Numbered from the stretch's first letter, positions 51,734 to 63,163 are shown. The stretch is DNA of 64,000 nt from Prostheceraeus crozeri (GCA_907163375.1 CAJQUW010010452.1:62001-126000), one strand, 5' to 3'. Notes: generated from the letters alone by a model not told the origin. Numbers and translations are program-made.

Positions 51734-51956
51734 TCCCTCAGAGACCTGCAGGGGGTCCAGTGGACCACAGAGGCACATTTTTCTGTTTCATTTTAAGCGC
51801 TGAGGATTTATCAATCGCTGATGCCTATGCAAAATCATCATTTTTGACAGTGAATCTGCATGTGTTATTTCATTTCAATTGAATCAGTAGAAGTGTGAGT
51901 AGAAGTATGGTAGATAGGCCAAGGAGTCCACTGGACCCCTCTCGGATCTCAGAGAG
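51734..51956. mobile_element. Small inverted-repeat element, GGTCCAGTGGACC family, copy 1
   Basis: The left end TCCCTCAGAGACCTGCAGGG, then GGTCCAGTGGACC, is mirrored at the right end by GTCCACTGGACCCCTCTCGG, then ATCTCAGAGAG. The interior shares TTTCATTTCAATTGAAT with copy 2. It is MITE-like and non-coding. Confidence 0.65.
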
Positions 51957-53829
51957 TGTAGAAATTCCCATCATAATGTTTTTTTGCTGTCAGATGAAAA
52001 ATGATTTTGGACATGTCCACGATGGTGTATAAAGAGCGAAATTCATTTATTCATTGTTTACATCATGCTCGTGGATGTGCGTCGTGTTGGAAGATCGTAA
52101 AATGTGAATAATTTGCTTTCGCACATGATCTCACGTGACTGGTGGACCTATATGAACAACTGGACATAAATCAGTGTGCGAAATGAAAGCTATGATTATA
52201 TTCGTAGTTCAACACTAGAAACATACTGTTGACAAAGTTTTCACAACATTAATTGATGAGTTTGAGATCTCCACAGCTGCTTCATGGGTATAAAAGTACA
52301 GAAATTATGACTCCTTTTACGCCTATTTCTGATAGACATGCATAAATTTGAAAAAATGGACAATTGTGAGGGTTTTGTTGCATGGATTAGATCAATATCA
52401 CTAAAATCAACTATCTGAGGCTCTATGGTGACAGCAAACATCGCGAAGGCGCCTCCTAGTACAACTGATAGTGTACTAGATGTCGTTGACTTTTAAAAAC
52501 ACTATATTTTCGCATGTGTTTGCTGAGAGGACTGGAAGACACTCAAAGGATTAATTATATCGTCCATCATGGCTTTACTTAAAATCAATTTTTCTGATGT
52601 TTTGATATCGATTTAAGCAGGGAAACTAAGAATTTGTAAATGGTGTCCACTGGACCTCCCCTCAGACCTGAGAGGGTGTGGCTCAGTTCTGTGTGGGTTT
52701 GTGTAGGGTATAATTGAACAGAGGTCTTCATTAGAAATTGGGCTCATTTTAGAGAGAATGCGGTACACAGATGTGCATTTAGGATGCAAGTCCACATGTT
52801 AAAAAGATGAGTCGCTGCGTTGAAAACCATTTGCAAGTGAATAGTCGAAATTTTGAAGCAATTTTATAGAATTCTATTTAAAATGAAGAAATATCTCTAA
52901 AATTGATTTTAGAATTTCTAATCATCGGTTTGCAAGCATCGCATTCACAGAATTGTGTAGCGATGACTGATGAGTATGTGCATTAGCTCAATATTTCAAT
53001 ACAACATTATTGAGTAGTGACTTTATGAAGGTGTCAAAAATTACCAGTCAGTGTAAACAACGTCCATAAAATATCATGACAGCACAAGTGCTACCTCGCA
53101 CACAATCTTCATTTTAGGAATTTGCCATCAACTTACTACTTCTGAAATCAATAAGTTTGGATTAATCAGGACTCTTTGGATCATGACTCCTTCACTTGAA
53201 TAGGACGCTATGATATACAGTGCAATTTCAAATGTGAATCGAGTCATCTGAAGTTTCCAACCAACCAATTTTCGGTGTTACAAATGAAGTCAGGAGATAC
53301 TTGTGACATAAAAGCATGAGGTTCATCAAACATGTTGTTAATATAAGGATTACAAATCGATGACAGGATGCTCAAGTCTTTTTGTGACCTGTTGCCAAAA
53401 TGCTGCGAATCATGATTGCTAGCTTGGACATAATCTTAGAAATTCTGAGAATGACATTCTCGTCAGAATCTTTTCATGTATGAAATTCATCTAAAAACTT
53501 TTTATCAGCAGTAAAGCGCGCAGGTGGTATGTCAGAAAGCTGTGAGCGAAAAACAGTGGAACAATAATGATAATAATGATAAAAAACATGTATTGAATTA
53601 ATGCCCCAATATTGAAAATCGTGAGGCTTCTTACAAGTAGTGATTGATGAATGCGCGGTTTCAGGACATTGAACGGTTATAGGACTAGAGGGGGTACTTT
53701 TGCGAAATTTACCTATGTTGAAGTGGACGCCCTTGGTTGGGAACGACTCGTTTTCATTCGAAGATAACTGGCCTGTCCTGAAACTGCGGACGATGCACAT
53801 TGGACGACACAGGCGCTACATACAGTGAC
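51957..53829. other. No gene; isolated terminus of the GGTCCAGTGGACC family
   Basis: No supported gene. At 52644-52680 GTCCACTGGACC is followed by TCCCCTCAGACCTGAGAG, a lone end of the same small element family. Confidence 0.5.
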
Positions 53830-54180
53830 ATTTTGCTCCTTGCTAAAAAATAGTTACAATTGTCTCAGAATGTACAGTCGTAAAGTGGCTTTCTTGGTAA
53901 TGATGTCAACATGATGTTTTCAAGTGAGGTTGTGGTCGAACATGAATCCCAACAGCTTCAACTGAGTAATCGATGGAAGATTGCCGAAAGATTGATGACC
54001 AATCTTGATCGCAAGGTGACCATCATCTGTTTGTACTTCTGAGCATTGACGTTCATTCTATTCACAGTCATCCAGTCAATAATTGATTGCACAGCGCTTA
54101 AAGTGGGATTGTCCATGCCTTGTTGATCGACTGCAGAACGATGATATAATGCCCATCGCGTACACACACTGAATGACGTG
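53830..54180 (-). pseudogene. LINE reverse-transcriptase fragment (CR1-like)
   Basis: The minus strand reads LSAVQSIIDWMTVNRMNVNA then QKYKQMMV, the helix after the YADD motif. After a frame change it reads LPSITQLKLLGFMFDHNLT, a stop, KHHVDIITKKATLRLYILRQ. These match the C-terminal RT thumb region of CR1/Jockey-type LINEs. It is a short 5'-truncated, decayed copy. Confidence 0.7.
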
Positions 54181-54677
54181 CTGCTGCGAAGACCACACGC
54201 GACTCCACGATATATTTTGCCTTCATTGCAAGATCGTTAATGCTAGTTGGCATTGGTATCACTTGGTTTCACCATGCCCCACCGATGTGAATCGAAAATG
54301 CACCTGCCGGCACAAGACCGCTAAATATGTTTTTCTGCGAGCCCGACGCTGCTCCGGCGAATTCAGTCGTGCACATCGGAATCTTCCCCCCATGATATCG
54401 AAGACTGCCTGAAAACTTGAATAATCCCTACCAACTTCTACTATTTCATTGGTGGGACTTTTTCGTTGTGTTATTCAAGATGTGTTTAATAGATTTTTTT
54501 AGAAGTACTTGGGGTAGCAAATGACCCCTTTAGGTCATCAATGAGTTTTGAGCAGTTCTGTGCGGTTTATTGGGCTTTTATTATTAATTCTGTCTTTACT
54601 TAAATTTTTCGAGTATTTCATTAATAGTGTATGTTGTAGTCTTACTTTGCTTCGGTAATTGCTTGTTGAATGTGCCG
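54181..54677. other. No gene seen
   Basis: A Cys-rich open frame (54173-54412) has no recognisable domain and may be part of the neighbouring LINE remains. Confidence 0.4.
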
Positions 54678-54685
54678 GTTTGAAC

Positions 54686-55384
54686 CAGGGATGCGGAGTC
54701 GGAGTACTGGAGTCTTATCATTTTTGCTGGAGTCGGAATCGGGCCAGTAACTAAACCCGAAATATAATGTAAACAAATTATTTGTCCTCGTGCATAGCTG
54801 TCACTGTCTTGATGTCAACTTTTTCCGTCAAACAAAAGTACACAGACAGAGGTGCATGCAAAGCTTGTAATAGTTGAGGAATGCTATTATATCACACAAC
54901 CTTGTCACAGTGCGAGTCATTGATGAGTCCTCCGAAGAGACTCCGAAGACATATTAGAGACAAAAATGAAAACTAGTTTGTTTTAGAAAATTACATCTCG
55001 CCTTCACGTTAATCGTATGTGATGGTTCCTCTGAAGCAAAGAGCATGTTTAAATCGTAAGAGTACATACATTTTTGGAAAAGAATGGGGGATTTTCCTGC
55101 CTGGTTGAGACTGGAGAAAAATCGTGTGAAGCGCACATCAAGAAGATGAGAGGAGCCAAGTCGTATGCATCCAACTTTCATTGCAAATGATTGGTAAGCA
55201 ATTGATGCAGCAATGATCACTAAAAATAGGTTCAGGTAAGTCTATAATGATCAATGATGTAGGTTACCAGGTTTTTTAATAACTAGGCTTTATATACTTG
55301 CCACCCGGGGTCGGAGTCGAAGTCCTATCAACCTTCGGAGTTGGAGTCGGAGTCCTATCAAAATGATAGGACATCGCATCCCTG
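54686..55384. mobile_element. Non-autonomous hAT element with 8-bp target duplication
   Basis: The 699-bp element starts CAGGGATGCGGAG and ends GCATCCCTG. It is flanked by the 8-bp direct repeat GTTTGAAC (54678-54685 and 55385-55392). The CAGGG ends and 8-bp duplication are hAT hallmarks. GGAGTCGGAGT words are concentrated near both ends, likely transposase-binding repeats. There is no transposase frame, so it depends on a helper elsewhere. A 65-bp interior segment (about 54886-54950) also occurs at 56659-56725. Confidence 0.85.
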
Positions 55385-55392
55385 GTTTGAAC

Positions 55393-57073
55393 ACAGCTCC
55401 TGAACATTCTCTGGACCGTTCATCATCTTTTTGCATATTTTATTGCAACCTGACGATAAGTGGTGGGCACGGATATATCACGTGATCAGTTCAGGATTAT
55501 TTTTAAGAATCAACAATATATGAGTCAACAACACCTCGGTCCTTTCCCACATTTTCAATAGAGAAAGACGACCGCAGCCTTTTTCTCGCCATGTCACCTA
55601 CAGAAGTCACAACGGAAAGAGATAGAAGAGCAATACTCAACAGTTAAGATTAATCTTAAGAGAAGTGATGTCTCCTATGATATAGTGGGATAACCAAGGG
55701 GAGTCGATGAACACTGATGAACATAAACCATGAATCATAAACCAACTAGAGAGCAGTCGAGAATAATCGATGCAGGGAACTATCTATAGCGTAGTTAAAC
55801 TAGATTTCTATTGTGATCTCAATTGATGATGTGTATATATCACAATTTTAAATTTATCTCCTGGGTTTGAAATAGTTCTATTTGAAAATCAGTATCAAAA
55901 CATACACGAACCACAATTCAGCAATATTGATCTTTCCATGCAGTGTGGACCTTGGCCTATTCTGCAGAATTCTCGATTTGAATTGAAAACCACAGAGATG
56001 AATTGCTTTGTCTGCGTTGTTTGGTCTAGAGATGACAATTTTATTACTGATGGTGACGCTTAGAACTAGTCCCGAGGGGCAAGAAGATCAATTTTCCGTT
56101 GAACGCAGTGCAAGTTGAAGTCTGAATTCTGACGAACTAGATCATTGACACCCATCTGAACGTTCACAGTCAGCAAATTTAGATCGTGAGGAGTTGAGCG
56201 ATGTGAATAATATCTCGATCTGACTAGCTTATCAAGGAGAAACATTGAGTAAAAGACAAGTACTGTTCAATCGGCAGATGTTCAGACAATTATCAGATGT
56301 TCAGAAAACGGTAGGTCGTGTGTTCTCTAATACAACTTTCCTTACGCATTGCCCGCACTTAACGAATTACGTAAGCCAAGGGGAGACATATTTCTCCATC
56401 TCTCTGCCATTTCTTGCCGAATCTCTGAGTCTCTGCTGCGACAGCCGAATCCATCTCTATGTGTAAGACACATAATTTGTCATCATGATCACCATCCATC
56501 AACACAACTATACCAAGCTCATTGTTCCTAGGTTTCCATGGGAGGGAAGAGTTGCATTTTGTTGCTGCAATGAAATTGCACACACCGCAAAACTCTCAAA
56601 CAATGGTCGACATTGAATAATCAGTGAGAGCTTTGGCCGGCAGCCAGTGGTATGTGTGCTATAATATTACACAACGTTGTCACAGTACCAGTCATTGATG
56701 AGTCTTCCGAAGAGACTGTCGAGTGAACCAACTTTCGTACACCTGATAGCTTCTAAACTCAAAGAATCTGACGGACCAACATTGACGACACAACTTGTGC
56801 GCAATGATTTGAAATATTCGAGTCTGAAGAGTCGTGGCTATCTGAGAATTTTGAAGGAATTCACAGCAATCCGAAATCGACGCACGACTTTTTCCTATCT
56901 CTGTAAAGTATTAGGAACTCCTTTTGCATGTGTTCCTGCATGTGCCATCGTTTTGAATTTGTTTCCACTCCTAGTAAAGTGAAAGATTTGAACAATATAA
57001 TTGCAGGGATCTATCATGTTTCAATTGTTGTTTGTTTTGAGTATTAAATGAGCATCACCATCAAAATCTGCAT
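55393..57073. other. No confirmed gene; possible upstream region of the secreted-protein gene
   Basis: No clear gene. A 101-residue open frame at 56677-56982 has no known motif, and its start overlaps the segment shared with the hAT element. The region directly upstream of 57074 may hold the promoter or a 5' exon of the following gene. Confidence 0.4.
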
Positions 57074-57114
57074 ATGTCAAATATTTCATCCAAATCTGCT
57101 GCATTTCATTTCAG

Positions 57115-57936
57115 ATGCATTTCCTGTTCTTCGTTCTCCTTGGAATCCACGGCGCTGAAACCGATATTGTTTCACACAAATTCAAAGCTGAGCAGAAAGA
57201 TTATTGCTTGGAAGTTGGAGCCAATGTCTCCTCTTCTAATGTTGCCTCAGACATTGATTGCGCTCGACATTGCATCTCAGCGCCTTCTTGCTGTGCATTC
57301 ATGCTTCGACAGAGCCCAACTCGCTGTCTGATTCTCCACACGGCTCAATGCGATGACCGACTGAAATATTTCGCCTCTGGTCGATGCGTTCTCTACCGCC
57401 GTATGACCCGCAAAACTAGGAAGTCGGCGTGTCCATCAATCTTCTCCACCACCTTCAAGTCCGCACCACATCGCGTCTATTATATCTCAGACGAAAGAAT
57501 GGAACTCAGAGATTCCTGGAAATACTGCGCAGACAAAGGCGGACGTGTGATTGAACAATACCCGGTTGCATTCATGAAAGAGTTTATCAAAATAATGAAA
57601 TCGGATATCCTTCCTGCCATGAAGTCGAAATTCTGCAGTCGTATAACCATGGATGGCGTGGTAACCTGGAGGTGTACAGTTGTTGACGGATTAGTTGATC
57701 TCGCTAACGGGAGTCAAATCTGGGCAAACCAAAATATCATATACAATTCTACAAGTTATGAACAGGAATTTGGTAGAAGTATAAATTTGTTTAGATTCCA
57801 AACAGTCACAGATCCAATTGGCTTGTCGATTGACTTCAATTTTAATGAAAGAGTCCCTGACCCAAGACCGCTTACTACTCGCTTTCCGGGGGTATATAGG
57901 ACTTTGATGGCATGTGAATGTTCATTACAAAACTAG
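57115..57936 (+). CDS. Secreted cysteine-rich protein, PAN/C-type-lectin-like
   Basis: This 273-residue frame is the best host-gene candidate in the window. It starts at an ATG directly after a good acceptor (TTCATTTCAG), so a 5' non-coding exon is likely. Residues 1-14 (MHFLFFVLLGIHGA) form a signal peptide. Residues about 15-95 contain spaced cysteines (DYCLEVG, DIDCARHCISAPSCCAFML, CLILHTAQC), as in PAN/apple domains. The next part (RVYYISDERMELRDSWKYCA, then DKGGRVIEQYP) resembles the opening of a C-type-lectin-like fold, with further cysteines at SKFCSRI, TWRCTV and MACECSL. The protein would be extracellular, perhaps binding carbohydrate or protein ligands. Domain names are by eye. Confidence 0.65.
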   Translation: MHFLFFVLLGIHGAETDIVSHKFKAEQKDYCLEVGANVSSSNVASDIDCARHCISAPSCCAFMLRQSPTRCLILHTAQCDDRLKYFASGRCVLYRRMTRKTRKSACPSIFSTTFKSAPHRVYYISDERMELRDSWKYCADKGGRVIEQYPVAFMKEFIKIMKSDILPAMKSKFCSRITMDGVVTWRCTVVDGLVDLANGSQIWANQNIIYNSTSYEQEFGRSINLFRFQTVTDPIGLSIDFNFNERVPDPRPLTTRFPGVYRTLMACECSLQN

Positions 57937-58018
57937 CTCCCACTACATTGTAAGTCACAATTTGCTAATGCTGAAGCACTTTGTTACTAAAACACTAATT
58001 CGACGTCATTGCGGATCA

Positions 58019-58630
58019 ACCCTCAAGAGACCTGAGGGGATCCAGTGCACCCCAGAACCAAATTTTCTATTTCACTTCTTCTACACTAGGTAGGTGACAT
58101 GCCATGCTCAATTACGCGTAATTACACATGACCCTAAACATCCGTGGCTACGCGTGACATTTCTGCAACAGCTGTCGGCAGTCCTGTTATATAGACTTTG
58201 CGTCTCATGTGTTTGTATGTATCAGAGACTAAATAATGTGATAGGACCTGAATTTCATGCTCAAGGAAGACAGAACATCAACGCAGACAACCATAGACAA
58301 CGCGTATCTGTAAACGCTCGCCCACACGAATTCATAAGCATTCCCCATGTTTTGACAGCATCAGATCACGTGATTGCTGACTCATAGCGCAGCGCTAATG
58401 TACGCGCGTAGAGGTTTAAACTTCCCTTAACCACGGATGTTTGGGGTGCTGCGTAATTGCGCGTTGCAATGTCACTTTTTCCATCGACGGTATATTAACC
58501 TCTCATGTCCATGCAATATCATCATTTCTGACAATGATTTTGCATGTGAGATTTCATTTCAATTGAATTATTACGACAATGGGAGACGTATTCACTGGCT
58601 CACTGGACCCTCCCGCGGGCATCATAGGGT
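58019..58630. mobile_element. Small inverted-repeat element, GGTCCAGTGGACC family, copy 2
   Basis: The left end CCCTCAAGAGACCTGAGGGG, then ATCCAGTGCACC, and the right end CACTGGACCCTCCCGCGGGC match the two ends of the 51734 copy. The inside also shares TTTCATTTCAATTGAATT. This copy is about 390 bp longer than copy 1, so one has gained or lost interior sequence. Confidence 0.6.
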
Positions 58631-59163
58631 GTGGAAATTCCAGGCTTGCACGGGACGAGATTTCTGTGTTCCATTCCCACTCCGTTCGTGCTGTATTCCA
58701 ATGGGAACTCCCACAGGAATTTCAACTTCAAAAGCGATATTTGAAATTTACGATTATTTCCCATAATGGTTCCCATAAGCCAAGCAGGTGTTTGTTTGAT
58801 CAGCTTTGCCGACAGAAGTCCTTAGCAGCTACGTTAGCGAATATTCTATACCACTGTAAGTCTATAGGTACCGAAACAATTTAGGCCAACCTGAGTAAAA
58901 AAGATTTTCCACTTATTTCGGATTTATTATCAAATTTTCTCTTGATTTCTGAAATAATAACTGCACAAAGTAAGTATATAGAGCATTGGATGACGAGACT
59001 TGATGTTGGTTGGGGTATTGGTTCAGATTGTTCATAACCACAGAATATAATATAATATAATTAAATAGAATAAACGTTTATTGAAAAAGAAAAGACCCCC
59101 AAATGAGAATCGGAAGAGGTCCGCGAAAAATTAACAGAAATAATGAACTGCATACACCGTGCA

Positions 59164-60304
59164 TCACTTGAATGATTCATTATACAGAATAGAGCACGAA
59201 AAAGTAAAACCATTTTGTCTTCGCGTTGTTCGTACATGAGGCAACACTATTCGTCCACTGTGTGAAGACAGATCAGGAACACTATCATGTAAGATATGAT
59301 TTTCACAAAATAGAGTATTTTTGAAAAGTTTTAATGCGAGTTGCTTTCTACGGTGAACAAAATTTAGGATATCACAGTCTTTGCATGTTTTAACATCTAT
59401 ACCATGGATGATACGAAAAGCTCGCTTCACAACACTCATGCATTTTGAGTCAAGAATAATGCCAGGATGAATAAAAACAGGGGAGGCATAGTCCAAAATA
59501 GATTGAATAATGGATTTATATACAAGAATCAGTTTACTATGAGGCAAAATTGGTTTCAGAATACGCATTATATACAATCTTTGCGACACTTTTTTAAAAA
59601 TGAAATCAAAATGATCAGACCATGTCAGCTTTTCATTAAAAATCAAGCCCAAAATCTTAATTGCATGTATATTTGCCATATTTAAAACTGGAGAAGCAGG
59701 TGCTTGAGAAAAATTAACAGTCAGAACTTTAGATTTGTTAAAATTTATTGACATTCCGTTTTGCGAACACCAACTTCGAAAATGTTCAATTTCCTCATTT
59801 ACGCAATACAAATCATCTGCAACATCATTGTAAACAGGAATTATCAGGGAAACATCATCTGCATACTTCACATTACAGACTGATGGAAAAACTTTTTGTC
59901 TGATGACATGTAGATAGCAAACAATAACGGTCCAAGAACAGACCCTTGGGGCACCCCACTTGATACTAGAATAATAGAATAAGTGTGCTCCGGGTGTCAC
60001 CTAGTCTAATTCTGTGTTTACGATCACATAAATAGTTGTTAATCCAATTGGCAAATACATTTCTGTTAGGTAGAGGAAGCTTGACAATACAAGACAATAG
60101 CAAATGGTGAGGAAGGGTATCAAAGGCATGTGTCATGTCAAATGTTATCAAATGAGCTGCACGAACATTTTTGTCATCCAAAAGACTCAATAAGCTTTCT
60201 TGCATACGTATCAAAGCACAATTCGTAGAGGAATCAGGACGGTACGCAAACTGACATTTATCATAACAATTTAAAAGTGGAAAACAATACTTCAACAAAA
60301 TCAC
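59164..60304 (-). pseudogene. LINE reverse transcriptase, C-terminal part
   Basis: Two overlapping frames carry RT blocks in order: FAYRPDSSTNCALI, then LITFDMTHAFDTLPHHLL (motif A), then the GVPQGSVLGPLLF block in a third register near 59930-59970. NVKYADDVSLIIPVYND (motif C) follows, with the thumb region IKILGLIFNEKLTWSDHFDF and LDYASPVF. This is the CR1/Jockey-superfamily order. Frame changes occur near 59970-60000. Confidence 0.85.
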
Positions 60305-60324
60305 TTTTTCAAAAATTTTACTTA

Positions 60325-60720
60325 TTACAGGATTGGTCTTAGTTGATCTTTTCTAATTGGTGTAGTTTTAGGAACAGGACAAATGTCGGCAATTTTCCAA
60401 GCTGCCGAAACACGACCACTAATAAAAGACAAGTTGAATATGTGACATAATGGTCTACATAAAATGTCAGCAGAGTCCTTTAGAAGAATTGGTAACATGT
60501 CATCACTATCAGAAGAAATATTTGCCTTTAAATTGCGCAGCAACTTCATTATACACTCTTCATTGCAGAGTTCATCAACACTTTCATTTACAGGTAGAAC
60601 TGGAAAACTATCTGATGAAACAAAAAACTCAGAAAAAATTGAACTTATTGATTCAACAGCGGTAGTTACATCCGAAAATAGTGAAATGATACGGTTCCGA
60701 GACCTGGTTTCACCGAGCAC
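60325..60720 (-). pseudogene. LINE reverse transcriptase, N-terminal part
   Basis: This 131-residue frame includes MKLLRNLKANISSDSDDMLP and AWKIADICPVPKTTPIRKDQ, then LRPIL. It matches the start of the RT (K..GPD.I....L..........W......PI.K......D.RPI). A frame change separates it from the downstream RT part. Confidence 0.8.
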
Positions 60721-60726
60721 ATCCTG

Positions 60727-61572
60727 TCACTCATCAGATGAACATAACTGACATTGCCATGTTCCACTGATAATAGAAAAAAGTAACACAATCACATAGG
60801 CAACTGTTTTTAAACAGAGAAGACCAGTCAACAGTATTAAGTTGAGTAGGAAAAAAAATTGAGAACGTCTTAAGTCATAAACTTTGTGCAACTTTAATCT
60901 GATGATATTCGATGGTTCATTTCTTGAAACAACGACAGTACTGTGAGCATGAAAAGCATTTCCCAGTGCAGGGGCAATAGTGACATCACAACAGTGAGCA
61001 AAATTATCATTAACAAACATTTTATCTAAAGTTGCACCACCATATGTAGGAACTTCGACATTACTCAGTAGGCCTAGGTCAAAATCATTTGACAAAAAGG
61101 AGAGATCATGCCTGTTCACGTCACCACAAACATAGAATGATGCCTCTGGGTTCGTTTGCAAAATGTAATCAAATAATTCTGTCACAAATTGTCTAAAAGC
61201 TGTAATTGTGTCCGCATTTAAATCTGGAGGAAGACATACACACAACAAATATGACAATGTAGGGGTTAGCTCTTGAATTCGAACAAAGTTACATTCGATG
61301 CCATAAAGCTTTCTCAAAAAAGAGTGGAATTCCACTGAATCAACGCACAATTTCATTGATGAATAAATTATTGTTCCGCCACCTTTTCTCACATCATTGA
61401 AGTTGTCTCTGCGATCGTTACGAAAATGCTTATAGCCTTGTATGTTTACAATGTCATTATCAATTTCGGGAGTAAGCCAAGTTTCTGTTTCACATACAAA
61501 ATGCGGTTTCGTTGCATGAATCAAAGCGCGAAGTTCATCTAGCTTGTAGAGAAGGGACTGAGCATTGCACAA
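60727..61572 (-). CDS. LINE APE-type endonuclease region
   Basis: This 281-residue frame has MCNAQSLLYKLDELRALI, then PHFVCETETWL with the catalytic Glu block, the GGGTIIYSS region, FYVCGDVNRHDL (the GD.N block) and LDKMFVNDN. The final His block usually reads SDH; here it is AHSTVVV, so one catalytic position looks altered. The C-terminal 60 residues are hydrophobic and atypical. The endonuclease nicks target DNA to prime reverse transcription. Confidence 0.8.
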   Translation of the reverse strand: MCNAQSLLYKLDELRALIHATKPHFVCETETWLTPEIDNDIVNIQGYKHFRNDRRDNFNDVRKGGGTIIYSSMKLCVDSVEFHSFLRKLYGIECNFVRIQELTPTLSYLLCVCLPPDLNADTITAFRQFVTELFDYILQTNPEASFYVCGDVNRHDLSFLSNDFDLGLLSNVEVPTYGGATLDKMFVNDNFAHCCDVTIAPALGNAFHAHSTVVVSRNEPSNIIRLKLHKVYDLRRSQFFFLLNLILLTGLLCLKTVAYVIVLLFSIISGTWQCQLCSSDE

Positions 61573-61681
61573 AATATGCCAAATTACTTTTATACTGATC
61601 TGGAGCGGTCTTATGAGGCAAACATGGATGGTGTAAAAGCGGTGTTAGAAATTTCTCAGATCACTGCGAAGAACGACTTTT

Positions 61682-62280
61682 TCACGATAGATAACAAGGT
61701 GTTCGATCAGGGTTAACGAAGACATCTCGAAACCTGGCATGTTTACGTAGCTTCCTGGCATTTCTTAAGATAATATTGCGGCTATCAGCGTCCTTGCAGA
61801 CAATCTTAACCAACTGACTTCGGTCGGCTTGTGCCTTGCCTACACGAAATGTCCTGACAATCACATCATCGTCTAAACCACAAGATTGAGCAATTTCTGA
61901 ACATTTGTCAGAGTCACTTTCAGAAGTCTCTTGGAGTCCAGAAACGATGACGTTGCATTGCCTCTTTGCCCGCTCTTCTACTTCCTTGCGGATGACTGCC
62001 ATAGACTCAACATGGCTGTATCGTAGAGATAGAAACTCAGCTTCATACGAATCACACTTTCTACGCAGATCAGCGTTGCTATCCTCAAGACCTTTTACAG
62101 CTGAAAGTCAGTCAGTGATGGTCAACCTTAGCCCTACAATCTCTGATTCGAGTTTATTCAAGATCTCAGTGCGAGAACTCTCGATTAGGTTTTTGATATC
62201 AGCAAGTGAAACAGCTGATGCTGATGAATCTTGACGAGTAGTGCGCTTAGGAGGCGTTTCACCAGTCGGCACAATATTTC
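61682..62280 (-). pseudogene. LINE ORF1 (coiled coil plus RRM-like)
   Basis: The frame runs from PTGETPPKRTTRQDSSASAV through a coiled coil (ADIKNLIESSRTEILNKLES), has one TGA stop near 62109, and continues with MAVIRKEVEERAKRQCNVIV, then SGLQETSES. It ends with NIILRNARKLRKHARFRDVF, then VNPDRTPCYLS. The RNVIV.GL and RNA-binding tail are typical of CR1/L2 ORF1 proteins, which coat the LINE RNA. Confidence 0.75.
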
Positions 62281-62324
62281 AATAGTTAGGATATATCACA
62301 AAAGCCAAAAAAATAAACAAACAT

Positions 62325-62405
62325 CCACCGGGGTTCGAACCACAGTTTGCGATTTCACGCAGACAGGTTAACCGACACCTTGACCGCACGACCACGAAAG
62401 CAACA
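62325..62405 (-). other. tRNA-like stretch with Pol III A and B boxes
   Basis: The minus strand reads GTGGTCGTGCGGTCAAGGTG (A-box-like), then a GCG...CGC mini-hairpin like the long variable arm of tRNA-Ser or tRNA-Leu, then GTGGTTCGAACCCCGG (B box). Acceptor-stem pairing is poor, so it is not a working tRNA gene. It lies in the 5' leader of the LINE, or is a tRNA-derived SINE head inserted there. Confidence 0.5.
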
Positions 62406-62710
62406 AAGGTTGTCAGCGACTGACAATTGACAGCATCTTAGAATTAGGAAATCCTGGGCATAGCGTTCACGACGTCAGATGTCAGAGAATCACCGCGCCA
62501 ACCAAGACAGAGGAACGCCACACGCTTGATCACGTACGAGAAAGGAATCAATTGTGATAAATCCGATGAGCACAGATGGATAATATGTAACTGATAACAC
62601 GTAGAATAATGAGGCGACAAGATTGTTATAAAATTCCGATAGAAAACTCGAAAACAAAGTCATATAAATCCAGAAAAACGAATCACACGTGATGCGCGAC
62701 CGGAGCGACG

Positions 62711-63163
62711 TCAAGCTAGCAGCACAGACATCATAAGAGTAGAATCTAGCGCAAAGGTGAGTATCTCGACTGGTAAATATGTGTTCGTTCGGAGACGTTC
62801 TTCGGCATATTCTCTACAGATTGAAGAAGACAACTTGTGTAGAAATGACTTTCTGTCGAATTTGTAATCGTTCTTCGTTGAAATGAAGAACGCATTGAAT
62901 GCTAAAATATCTATACAGTTGTAGAATATCAACATTGGCCATCTAACAGTTTTTCTTCGACAAGAAAAAAGTTCACCAGCTTCATCCATTCGATTCTCTC
63001 CTCCTTTGCCTTCATTATAATCCATTATCATGTATGGCTTCTGTTTTGCGTCGCTATTTACGTCTGTATTTGTATGAGATGAACTCAGAAGGATAACTTG
63101 CTTGTTATGTTTGGGGCAGTATGAGGCATAGAGTAAGTATATGTAGGTAGAGTGTCGACTCAA
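62711..63163 (-). pseudogene. piggyBac transposase C-terminal fragment
   Basis: This is a 150-residue frame. KPYMIMDYNEGKGGENRMDE, then CRRKTVRWPMLIFYNCIDIL and AFNAFFISTK, match the conserved YN..KGGVD.MD.....C.RKT.RWP...FYN.LDI...NA block of piggyBac transposases. Only this C-terminal part is present. It sits inside the split repeat and is missing from the 12.2-13.4 kb copy. Confidence 0.85.

Larger units (their letters stand above)
59047..62738 (-). mobile_element. CR1/L2-like LINE, nearly full length, decayed
   Basis: This 3.7-kb insertion is read on the minus strand. It has a 5' leader with a tRNA-like stretch, an ORF1 with coiled coil and RRM-like part, an APE-type endonuclease, a reverse transcriptase, and a 3' tail of AATAAA followed by a short TATAATATAA-type microsatellite at 59047-59070. 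AGAAT at both borders may be the target duplication. Several frame changes and at least one ORF1 stop show it is no longer active. Empty-site proof comes from the 12.3-kb copy of the host repeat. Confidence 0.85.

Noticed and set aside
62325-62405. A functional tRNA gene
   Set aside because: A and B boxes are present, but acceptor and T stems do not pair properly, so it is called tRNA-like only.
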